A stretch of DNA of 7,227 nucleotides, taken from NCBI GenBank assembly GCA_003545625.1, contig DODH01000140.1:1-7227 (forward strand). The letters run 5' to 3'. The stretch is from Nitrospina sp. GTDB lineage: Bacteria > Nitrospinota > Nitrospinia > Nitrospinales > VA-1. Shown in pieces: positions 1-4,832 of this stretch. The notes under the pieces are model-generated. The model was not told the DNA's origin, searched no databases, and saw only the letters and a program-made list of their open reading frames with translations. The translations under genes were made by a program, and so were the position numbers. Numbering within the stretch: position 1 is the stretch's first letter; every line of letters starts with the position of its first letter.

Positions 1-1
1 G

Positions 2-259
2 ATATATAAGGCAGGGCGGTTGGGCGTGGTGGTCAATGATCTGCACCGGAGCCGCATCGCGCATGCGGCCATATTCCTGTTGACGCGGATTTTTACCCGC
101 AACCGGCTGACTCGTTTTGACGCACCTGTTTCGGTGATGAACGCCTTCACGCCGAAAGAGTTTCGCCAACTGGCCCACGAGGCGGAAATGGACCCTTTCG
201 AAATCCACCGCCATTTTCCTTACCGGATTGCTTTAGTGGGACGTAAAGACGGACAATGA
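2..259 (+). CDS. SAM-dependent methyltransferase, C-terminal part (5' end outside window)
   Basis: The frame is open from base 2 and ends at TGA 257-259, giving the last 85 residues of a longer protein. The visible part has the sequence VVVNDLHRS, then a hydrophobic helix and DAPVSVMNAFTPKEFRQLA. This is the usual C-terminal pattern of class I SAM methyltransferases of the UbiE/methyltransf_11 type that sit beside FAD-dependent oxidoreductases: a strand-turn 'NDLHR', a helix, then 'D-P-S---AFT-EF--L' and a closing strand with 'R-ALVG+K'. The SAM-binding glycine motif would lie upstream and is not visible, so the catalytic assignment is by resemblance only. An ATG at 256-258 overlaps the stop (ATGA), so it is translationally coupled to the downstream oxidoreductase, implying a shared pathway. 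In many bacteria this gene pair follows a type III polyketide synthase; the substrate here is unknown. Confidence 0.75.
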   Translation: MYKAGRLGVVVNDLHRSRIAHAAIFLLTRIFTRNRLTRFDAPVSVMNAFTPKEFRQLAHEAEMDPFEIHRHFPYRIALVGRKDGQ

Positions 260-1494
260 AAACTTTCGATATCATTGTCATTGGCGGTGGGCCGGCGGGG
301 TGCGCCATGGCACTGGATCTCAATTGCCGTGGCTATGATGTTGCGCTTTGTGACCAGGCGAAATTCCCTCGTGACAAGGTGTGTGGGGAATTTATCAGTC
401 CGGGAGCCGACCCTATCCTTGATAAGTTGGGTGTGCTTGCTTCCATCGAGGCATTGGCTCCCAAACGACTAAAAGGTGTGGCGATCTCTTCTTATGAAAG
501 CGCCGAGTTGGAGATTGACTATCCTGCCTCTACGGAGACCGGCTCGAGGCCGAGCAGTTTGTCCGTACCCCGTTATCAATTGGATGCGCTATTTTTAAAG
601 CAGGTTCAAAGCACTGGGGTGAAAGTTTTTGAACAACATAAGGTGACGGATTTTATTTTCGACAACGGTTGTGTTGCCGGGGTTCGTGGCTGGGATGAAA
701 ACAGAACTTCATTTTCCTTGAAGGCTAAACTGGTTGTGGATGCCGGGGGACGCAACGCAGTATCTTTAAAAAAATTTAGTTTAAAGCAAGAACCCAAAGG
801 CAACGGCAAGATTGCTTTTTCCGCGCATTGGCAGGGTGTGCGATTGCCGGATGATTATTGTTATATGCATGTCAGTCGGCCGGGTTATACGGGAATTTCT
901 TCTGTAGGAAACGGCCGGGCCAATGTGGTGCTGGTGGTGGACCGTTCTGCCCTTGATGGTGAGAGGGACGAAAGGGTCGAAAAGGTCGCAAAGCCGGAAA
1001 CGTTTTATCATCATGTGCTGATGAAAAACTGCCGCCGCCGTGAAATGCTTCAGGACGCGGAACAGGTGGAAGCCGTGCGTTCGGTGGAATCTTTGGCATT
1101 CGCGGTCAAACCGGTTTCCTGTAGCGGATTGGTCCTGGTTGGGGATGCGATGGGTTTTATCGACCCGTTTACCGGAGAAGGTATCTACCTGTCGTTAAGA
1201 AGTTCGCAAATAGCGGCTGAGGTAATTCATGGTGGATTTCAAAGCTCGAATTTTTCCAGGAATGCTCTCTCCGTTTATGACAAAAGGAGGCAGGAAGAGT
1301 TTGGCGGCAAGTTTTTGTTGAGCCGGGTTCTTCAATGGTTGATTTATAATCAGCCTTTTTGCAACGGGGTGATGAAACGTCTCTCGACGAATCGAATTCT
1401 CGCCGAAACCCTGGCGGGCGTGATCGGAGATATCCTGCCTGCCAAGAAAGTGGTTTCCATGAGGTTTCTGTTGCGACTTCTCACTAGCCACTAG
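256..1494 (+). CDS. FAD-dependent oxidoreductase, geranylgeranyl-reductase / hydroxylase-like family
   Basis: A complete protein of 412 aa, close to the usual 380-420 for this family. The N-terminus holds the Rossmann dinucleotide motif GGGPAG (residues 10-15) after a hydrophobic strand. It is followed by FPRDKVCGE (37-45), the signature region of geranylgeranyl-reductase-like and PHBH-fold flavoproteins. VPRYQLDALF (104-113) is the second conserved segment, VDAGGRNA (161-168) the mid-domain strand, and GLVLVGDAMGFIDPFTGEGI (291-310) the second FAD-contacting 'GD...P...GEGI' motif. It should be a cytosolic or membrane-associated NAD(P)H/FAD enzyme that reduces double bonds or hydroxylates aromatic or polyketide products. 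The start is the ATG of the ATGA overlap with the methyltransferase; no strong Shine-Dalgarno site is visible, so coupling probably provides initiation. Reduction versus hydroxylation cannot be decided from sequence. Family assignment is firm; substrate is unknown. Confidence 0.88.
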   Translation: MKTFDIIVIGGGPAGCAMALDLNCRGYDVALCDQAKFPRDKVCGEFISPGADPILDKLGVLASIEALAPKRLKGVAISSYESAELEIDYPASTETGSRPSSLSVPRYQLDALFLKQVQSTGVKVFEQHKVTDFIFDNGCVAGVRGWDENRTSFSLKAKLVVDAGGRNAVSLKKFSLKQEPKGNGKIAFSAHWQGVRLPDDYCYMHVSRPGYTGISSVGNGRANVVLVVDRSALDGERDERVEKVAKPETFYHHVLMKNCRRREMLQDAEQVEAVRSVESLAFAVKPVSCSGLVLVGDAMGFIDPFTGEGIYLSLRSSQIAAEVIHGGFQSSNFSRNALSVYDKRRQEEFGGKFLLSRVLQWLIYNQPFCNGVMKRLSTNRILAETLAGVIGDILPAKKVVSMRFLLRLLTSH

Positions 1495-1502
1495 GCGTGA
1501 GG
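1485..1502 (+). repeat. Imperfect 18-bp direct repeat, copy 1
   Basis: The sequence tagccactaggcgtgagg recurs at 1629-1646 as tagccattagtcgtgagg, 16 of 18 identical, in the same orientation. This copy contains the stop codon (TAG 1492-1494) of the oxidoreductase. The two copies flank 126 bp that holds two hairpins. They could be a target duplication left by a small inserted element, or a local duplication. Confidence 0.55.
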
Positions 1503-1556
1503 CCAGCGTGCGACTGCTCTTTTTGGCAAACAACCATTTTCTCGACTTGATTTGGC

Positions 1557-1592
1557 CTTGCCGAGTTTACCCCTGCGGGGCACGAGGGCAAG
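1557..1592. other. Two-tier hairpin in the convergent spacer
   Basis: CTTGCC (1557-1562) pairs exactly with GGCAAG (1587-1592). Inside this, CCCC (1570-1573) pairs with GGGG (1577-1580) around the loop TGC, giving a two-tier stem with a 7x6 internal loop. It lies downstream of the oxidoreductase stop and beyond the 3' end of the ydcH side. There is no U-run on either strand, so a standard intrinsic terminator is not supported. It may block exonuclease or be part of a small palindromic element. Confidence 0.45.
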
Positions 1593-1608
1593 TGAAGAGA
1601 GATATCAC

Positions 1609-1628
1609 ACCCTCCCACGGGAGTGGGT
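1609..1628. other. GC-rich short hairpin
   Basis: CTCC (1612-1615) and GGAG (1620-1623) pair around the loop CACG, and ACC (1609-1611) pairs with GGT (1626-1628) across a 2-nt bulge. It immediately precedes the second copy of the 18-bp direct repeat. There is no T-run, so it is not called a terminator. The core resembles the 'ctccc-N-gggag' type of intergenic palindrome common in many bacterial genomes. Confidence 0.35.
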
Positions 1629-1813
1629 TAGCCATTAGTCGTGAGGATAGATTGAGCGGCATCCAGACCTTCTTTAGTATTCTCGATCAGGATTTCCAGT
1701 TCCTCGGAGTCGATGTCCAGCTTGTCGAGAACACCGTATTCCAGGGGTGCCGCGTCTTCCGACACAATGCCGTTGCTGAACTCGTTCTGGTTGGCGAGAA
1801 GGTGGGCGGAAGA
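1628..1813 (-). pseudogene. Coding-like 61-codon stretch without start, in frame behind the ydcH stop
   Basis: Reading the minus strand from the base after the ydcH TAA (1816-1814), the same frame stays open for 61 codons to TAA at 1630-1628. It encodes an acidic, helix-friendly sequence including GVLDKLDIDSEELEILIEN and EGLDAAQSIL. Roughly 66% of codons end in G or C (my hand count), visibly higher than in ydcH, and residue choice looks protein-like rather than random. No ATG is present. The only in-frame GTG (1765-1763) lacks a Shine-Dalgarno site, and would give about 45 aa. I recognise no family. The composition jump argues against a natural C-terminal extension of YdcH, and favours the remnant of another gene or a short gene with an unusual start. 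Being coding at all is uncertain. Confidence 0.3.
1629..1646 (+). repeat. Imperfect 18-bp direct repeat, copy 2
   Basis: This is the partner of the repeat at 1485-1502, differing at two positions (C to T and G to T on the plus strand). The minus-strand stop codon that closes the coding-like stretch behind ydcH (TAA, 1630-1628) overlaps this copy by two bases. Confidence 0.55.
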
Positions 1814-2041
1814 TTAGTGTATACTTTCGTGATATTGGCTTAAAATTTTCTCCATGCGGTCCTTCAGGCTCAATTTTAGTTTCTGGTATTTTTTATTTTC
1901 GATCTCTTGTTCGGGAGTGATGAGCTTCATTTTGTTGAATTCTTCAACTTTTATCTTGAGGGAAGAGTGTTCCTCATATAGCTCACAAAATTCTGAATTT
2001 TCCTGTCTGACTTTTTCAAGCAAAGCGGGATTAATGTCCAT
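1814..2041 (-). CDS. YdcH-family (DUF465) small coiled-coil protein
   Basis: 75 aa, within the usual 65-80 of the DUF465/YdcH family. The pattern fits: an N-terminal helix with LLEKVRQENSEFCELYEEHSSL, where the family has 'L...D..F..L...H..L...I', a break, then a basic second helix KKYQKLKLSLKDRMEKIL matching the family's 'LKK+KL.LKDEI..IL' end. It should form a small cytosolic antiparallel coiled coil; the family's cellular role is unknown. The start is ATG at 2041-2039, supported by a strong Shine-Dalgarno site AGGAGG about 9 nt upstream, which lies inside the last codons of tsaB. The two genes overlap by 11 bp (2031-2041), so ydcH is expressed from the tsaB transcript. The frame continues open after the TAA (see the coding-like stretch at 1628-1813). 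Confidence 0.8.
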   Translation of the reverse strand: MDINPALLEKVRQENSEFCELYEEHSSLKIKVEEFNKMKLITPEQEIENKKYQKLKLSLKDRMEKILSQYHESIH

Positions 2042-2738
2042 GCTTCACAACCTCCTGATTTAATATGTTGCTGTTTAATTCGGCTTCTGATTTTCTGACA
2101 TAATGGATGGTCAGAGCATCTAGATCAAAACAGGGGCTTGCCCGGAACTGGTTGAAGGCAAGCTGAACAGCGCTGGCGGCAATTGTTTGGTTTTTGACCG
2201 GAGCCGGATCGATAAAGTTGTCTCCTAACCGTGAGGAAAGGAAATCTCTATAAGGCCCTACACCCCCACCCAAAAATATCGTAGGTTCCTGCGTCAGGTC
2301 ACATAATTCCTGAGGAGAAACTGCTCGATCTGGGGTTTCTCTAACTAATTTTTCACTCGTATATTTAAACCTCGCTGTATAGACCTCTTTCTTCCTGGCA
2401 TCCAGAATTGGGGAAATCGGTTGGGAAACGGGTTTAACTAAATTTGCATATGCTTCCAGCGTGTTGATTCCCCAGAAAGGTTTTTCTGTGGCCAATACCA
2501 ATCCTTTAATCAGGCTGACCCCCACTCGGAGTCCGGTAAAAGACCCGGGACCCGTTGTGACGCAGAACCCATCCACTTCCTCAAGCCCTCTGTCCAACTT
2601 CCCCAAAACTTCGTCCACCAAAACCAGAAGTTGGTCAGAAAACGTCGAAGAACCGACAGACTCGGCAATAATTTGTCCATCCTTTAATAGGGCCACACTT
2701 CCTTTAGGCGTGGAGGCATCAAGTCCCAGTAATATCAT
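2031..2738 (-). CDS. tsaB: tRNA t6A37 threonylcarbamoyladenosine biosynthesis protein TsaB
   Basis: 235 aa, typical for TsaB (about 220-240). It begins with the ASKHA-fold strand MILLGLDAST followed by GSVALL (14-19). The family hallmark TTGPGSFTGLRVG is at residues 61-73, and the central segment ISPILDARKKEVYTARF matches the TsaB dimer region. TsaB is the inactive paralogue and partner of TsaD; with TsaE they transfer threonylcarbamoyl from TsaC's product to A37 of tRNAs reading ANN codons. It acts in the cytosol and is usually essential. In the 'HSE..LLP' position of many relatives this protein reads FSDQLLVL (33-40), so that histidine is missing; it is not known to be catalytic. The ATG start (2738-2736) has no Shine-Dalgarno of its own but overlaps by ATGA the stop of a 16-codon leader ORF, suggesting coupled initiation. 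A promoter precedes the leader. ydcH overlaps the 3' end. The common neighbour rimI is absent. Confidence 0.95.
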   Translation of the reverse strand: MILLGLDASTPKGSVALLKDGQIIAESVGSSTFSDQLLVLVDEVLGKLDRGLEEVDGFCVTTGPGSFTGLRVGVSLIKGLVLATEKPFWGINTLEAYANLVKPVSQPISPILDARKKEVYTARFKYTSEKLVRETPDRAVSPQELCDLTQEPTIFLGGGVGPYRDFLSSRLGDNFIDPAPVKNQTIAASAVQLAFNQFRASPCFDLDALTIHYVRKSEAELNSNILNQEVVKHGH

Positions 2739-2785
2739 CGTTTCACAGTCGGAAAAGGAAGGTGGGATGGCAACGAGAGGAACAT
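2735..2785 (-). CDS. Putative 16-aa leader peptide upstream of tsaB
   Basis: An ATG at 2785-2783 opens a 16-codon frame, MFLSLPSHLPFPTVKR, whose TGA (2737-2735) overlaps the tsaB ATG as ATGA. A strong Shine-Dalgarno site AGGAG (2797-2793) lies 7 nt before the ATG, and a well-formed promoter places the likely transcript start about 20 nt upstream. tsaB itself has no visible ribosome site, so ribosomes may reach it by re-initiation after the leader. The peptide has three prolines, including PFP, and only two internal ANN codons (ACT, AAA), both just before the stop. The arrangement is seen directly; that the peptide is made or regulates tsaB is inference. Confidence 0.5.
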   Translation of the reverse strand: MFLSLPSHLPFPTVKR

Positions 2786-2792
2786 CGGACTA

Positions 2793-2797
2793 CTCCT
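2793..2797 (-). promoter_or_regulatory. Shine-Dalgarno site of the tsaB leader ORF
   Basis: AGGAG on the minus strand, 7 nt before the ATG at 2785. This is the only convincing ribosome site upstream of tsaB, and it points to the leader start, not to the tsaB start 47 nt further on. Confidence 0.6.
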
Positions 2798-2811
2798 GAA
2801 AACTTAGTGTA

Positions 2812-2840
2812 AACATAGGGTATAGGTGGGGGAAAGTCAA
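2812..2840 (-). promoter_or_regulatory. Sigma70-type promoter of the leader-tsaB-ydcH operon
   Basis: On the minus strand, TTGACT (2840-2835, 5 of 6 to the -35 consensus) is separated by exactly 17 bp from TATGTT (2817-2812, 4 of 6 to the -10 consensus). The start of transcription should fall near 2805, about 20 nt before the leader ATG. The position directly in front of the operon and the ideal spacing support it. Confidence 0.6.
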
Positions 2841-2841
2841 T

Positions 2842-2858
2842 GGAAAACCGGCTTTTCC
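2842..2858. repeat. Inverted repeat abutting the tsaB promoter
   Basis: GGAAAA (2842-2847) and TTTTCC (2853-2858) are perfect inverted arms around CCGGC. The repeat starts one base upstream of the tsaB -35 box, about -37 to -53 from the predicted start. It could bind a regulator or merely be a decayed hairpin; there is no direct evidence for either. Confidence 0.3.
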
Positions 2859-3115
2859 CTGTCTCGGAATCGATAGGGGTTTTGCATTAAGATTCATGAG
2901 TTTAGGGGGACAGGTAAAAAACATAAAAGGGGCAGTATTCTTAACCTTTTGAAATAATTTAGCTTAATAAATTGTTATTTTTTTTCAAAAACTTCTATGA
3001 ATATTTATTCAGTTGAGGAGGGAATTTTTGATTTATCCTTCAAGAATAGCAGAGTAATTCTTGTTCGTATTAGGATGAATGCTGTTTACATATTGAAAAA
3101 TTTAGCTTTATTTGC
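2859..3115. other. AT-rich intergenic spacer, no gene seen
   Basis: This stretch between the tsaB promoter and the small-protein promoter is strongly AT-rich with many T and A runs. I find no ORF with a plausible start and length, no tRNA fold, and no terminator with a stem plus T-run. A Shine-Dalgarno-like gaggagg near 3016-3022 is followed by a TTG frame of only nine codons, too short to support. The AT bias may mark a regulatory region or a nucleoid-protein binding site. Confidence 0.4.
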
Positions 3116-3144
3116 TTGACAATCATTAGATTTAACTTTATCTT
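3116..3144 (+). promoter_or_regulatory. Sigma70-type promoter of the small-protein gene
   Basis: A perfect -35 box TTGACA (3116-3121), a 17-bp spacer, and TATCTT (3139-3144, 4 of 6 to the -10 consensus) in an AT-rich background. Transcription should start near 3151, leaving a 5' leader of about 100 nt before the ATG at 3251. That leader contains an unused aaggagg at 3190-3196. Confidence 0.6.
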
Positions 3145-3250
3145 GAATTTCGATTGCAGGGTAAATCTTATTTTTTGGTTTATTTTGTTAAGGAGGGGGA
3201 ATACCAGAAAATAAGGCATTGTGGACTTTTTTTTGGAGGCGAGGCGCGTT

Positions 3251-3442
3251 ATGTTCTTTGAAGTCAGGATTTTCGACGCCGCAGGAGAGCTGAAAAAAGT
3301 GATATCCCCAAAAAGGTTAAGTAATCGATTTTGGAAGCATGGCGAACAGAATTTGATCGACTTTGGTGAAAAAGAAAACCGTTCCCAGGATTGGGACAAC
3401 CAAAAAACTTCAAAAGACGAATATCAACTAGAGGATCGTTGA
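3251..3442 (+). CDS. Unrecognised small protein (63 aa), single-gene transcription unit
   Basis: The ATG at 3251 is preceded by GGAGG (3235-3239) and GAGG (3241-3244, 6 nt away), so it is preferred over an in-frame GTG at 3221, which has no nearby ribosome site. The product begins MFFEVRIFDAAGELKKVISP, which reads like a beta-strand, a turn and a second strand ('VRIFDAAGELKKVI'). A basic-aromatic patch follows (SNRFWKHGEQN), and the C-terminal half is highly charged and probably disordered (EKENRSQDWDNQKTSKDEY). There is no signal peptide, membrane segment or cysteine. I recognise no family. A dedicated promoter upstream and a strong terminator 36 nt downstream argue that this is a real, independently expressed gene. 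It is not co-directionally linked to tsaB and is transcriptionally separated from rnd by the terminator. Confidence 0.6.
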   Translation: MFFEVRIFDAAGELKKVISPKRLSNRFWKHGEQNLIDFGEKENRSQDWDNQKTSKDEYQLEDR

Positions 3443-3478
3443 TTGTAAATGTTTTAACCGATTTTGATTGAATAAAAA

Positions 3479-3514
3479 GGGTATGGAGCTTTATAAGCTC
3501 CGTGTCCTTTTTTT
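3479..3514 (+). terminator. Intrinsic terminator of the small-protein gene
   Basis: GGAGCTT (3485-3491) and AAGCTCC (3495-3501) form a perfect 7-bp stem around the loop TAT. GGGTAT (3479-3484) and GTGTCC (3502-3507) extend it with Watson-Crick and G-U pairs to about 13 bp. Seven T residues follow (3508-3514). This is a textbook Rho-independent terminator 36 nt after the small-protein stop, and it insulates rnd. Confidence 0.9.
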
Positions 3515-3581
3515 ATGTTCTGTACTTTGGTGGTTTCGTCCATTTATTCTTTTCATCCTATTCTTATGGGGCCGATTCCCC

Positions 3582-3587
3582 TATAAT
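3582..3587 (+). promoter_or_regulatory. Likely -10 box of rnd
   Basis: A perfect TATAAT lies 61 bp upstream of the rnd ATG. No good -35 hexamer sits 16-18 bp further upstream, so the promoter is either weak or activator-dependent. The predicted leader contains a small perfect hairpin, AGCAG-GTTT-CTGCT (3605-3618). Confidence 0.5.
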
Positions 3588-3648
3588 TCTAATTTTTATG
3601 AATGAGCAGGTTTCTGCTGAATGACAAACTGAATTTATAGGTTCATTT

Positions 3649-4809
3649 ATGTACATCACGTCTGCGGACCAGTTGAAGGTGTTTTGCGATAACCTGCAGT
3701 CTGCCGAAATTCTTGCGGTAGATACGGAGTTTGTCCGAGAAACGACTTATTTTCACCGTATCGGATTAATTCAGGTGGGCAGTGGGGAGCACTTTGCCGC
3801 GATTGATCCCATTTTGCTTTCTGATTTAACACCGTTGCTGGAATTGTTGAAGGATCCTGCGAAAATAAAAATTTTTCATGCTGCGCGTCAGGACCTTGAA
3901 ATCCTGGTACGTCTCTGTGGTCAGGTCATTCCTCCGGTGTTTGATACCCAAATTGCTGCCGCTCTGGTGGGATGGGGAGCGCAGATTTCTTTTGCGAAAA
4001 TTGTGCATAAAGCGATAGGAAAAAAGATTCATAAATCTGAAACTTATACAGACTGGTGTCGCCGCCCTTTAAGTGAGAGCCAGATTGAATATGCTATTGA
4101 CGATGTCCGTTATCTGGTGCCCGTATACAACAAGCTGATCGAACGATTAAAAAAGATGAATCGCCTGGATTGGGTTAAAGGGGAGGTTCTAAATTGGGAA
4201 GACCCTGAAACATTTGCTTTGCCAGACCCGCAGAAACGATTCATGAAAATTAAAAACCTGCGTAGCCTGAAACCCCGAAATCTGACGATACTCAAGGAAC
4301 TTGTAGCTTGGCGGGAAGGAGAAGCTGTTAAACGGAATTGCCTGCCTAAAAATATCGTTAGGGATGAAACACTATTGGAAATAGCTCGCAAAATTCCGAG
4401 AGATTTAAAAACGATATCCGGATTTCGGGGTTTCCACCAAAGAGAGTTGGGTAAAAGTGGGGCAGCCATTTTGTCCGCGATTGAAAGAGCCATGGAAACC
4501 CCGGAAGGGGACCTTGTCATTCTTCCGGAAAATAATGGGCATACCACGACCCGGGGAGTTGAAGAATTACTCTCGGCTTATGTACAGATTCGATGTGAAG
4601 AATTGAAAATTGAGCCAAGTGTTCTGGCAGACCGAAAACAGATTCACAGTTTTGTGACTCACTTCGAACAAAAGCTGGATATGGAAGAACATTTCCTGTT
4701 TCAGGGGTGGCGGAAAGAATTTATAGGCTCTCCTATGCTTTCTTTGTTGAGCGGCAAGGTGGGACTCAAGATTGATTCTTCCGGTCAGGTCTGTTTGACG
4801 GAGACGTGA
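3649..4809 (+). CDS. rnd: Ribonuclease D
   Basis: 386 aa, the usual RNase D length (about 370-390). The N-terminal DEDDy 3'-5' exonuclease domain (about 1-170) has all five active-site residues: D25 and E27 in AVDTEF, D82 in FHAARQDLEIL, and Y148 and D152 in YAIDDVRYL. These sites coordinate two metal ions for exonucleolytic trimming. The substrate-gripping stretch DTQIAAALVGWGAQISFAKIV (99-119) is typical. An HRDC domain follows at about 206-285 (LRSLKPRNLTILKELVAWREGEA, ending near AIERAM), and a second HRDC-like helical region fills the C-terminus. The enzyme matures the 3' ends of tRNA and other stable RNAs in the cytosol. The ATG start has only a partial Shine-Dalgarno (atagg, 7 nt away); a perfect -10 box lies at 3582. 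It is convergent with the TPR gene, with only 23 nt between the stops and no clear terminator. Confidence 0.95.
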   Translation: MYITSADQLKVFCDNLQSAEILAVDTEFVRETTYFHRIGLIQVGSGEHFAAIDPILLSDLTPLLELLKDPAKIKIFHAARQDLEILVRLCGQVIPPVFDTQIAAALVGWGAQISFAKIVHKAIGKKIHKSETYTDWCRRPLSESQIEYAIDDVRYLVPVYNKLIERLKKMNRLDWVKGEVLNWEDPETFALPDPQKRFMKIKNLRSLKPRNLTILKELVAWREGEAVKRNCLPKNIVRDETLLEIARKIPRDLKTISGFRGFHQRELGKSGAAILSAIERAMETPEGDLVILPENNGHTTTRGVEELLSAYVQIRCEELKIEPSVLADRKQIHSFVTHFEQKLDMEEHFLFQGWRKEFIGSPMLSLLSGKVGLKIDSSGQVCLTET

Positions 4810-4832
4810 AAATAGTTTTTATGCAGGGTGCA

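Noticed and set aside
1508..1843. Plus-strand 111-codon frame starting with GTG between the oxidoreductase and ydcH
   Set aside because: No Shine-Dalgarno site, it crosses both hairpins, and it overlaps the 3' end of ydcH. The opposite strand of 1628-1813 has better protein-like composition, so this frame is most likely its antisense shadow.
2461..2799. Plus-strand 112-codon frame opposite the start of tsaB
   Set aside because: Antisense to the well-supported tsaB motif region (GPGSFTGLRVG), rich in Ser, Thr and Pro, with no ribosome site.
3221..3250. GTG start at 3221 for the small protein, adding ten residues
   Set aside because: The nearest Shine-Dalgarno is about 24 nt upstream, while the ATG at 3251 has two good sites in range.
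3070..3399. Minus-strand 109-codon frame across the small-protein gene
   Set aside because: Lies in AT-rich sequence giving a Lys/Ile/Phe/Asn-rich peptide; promoter, ribosome site and terminator all favour the plus-strand gene.
4110..4547. Minus-strand 145-codon frame inside rnd
   Set aside because: Antisense of the RNase D HRDC region; Ser/Arg-rich composition and no ribosome site.
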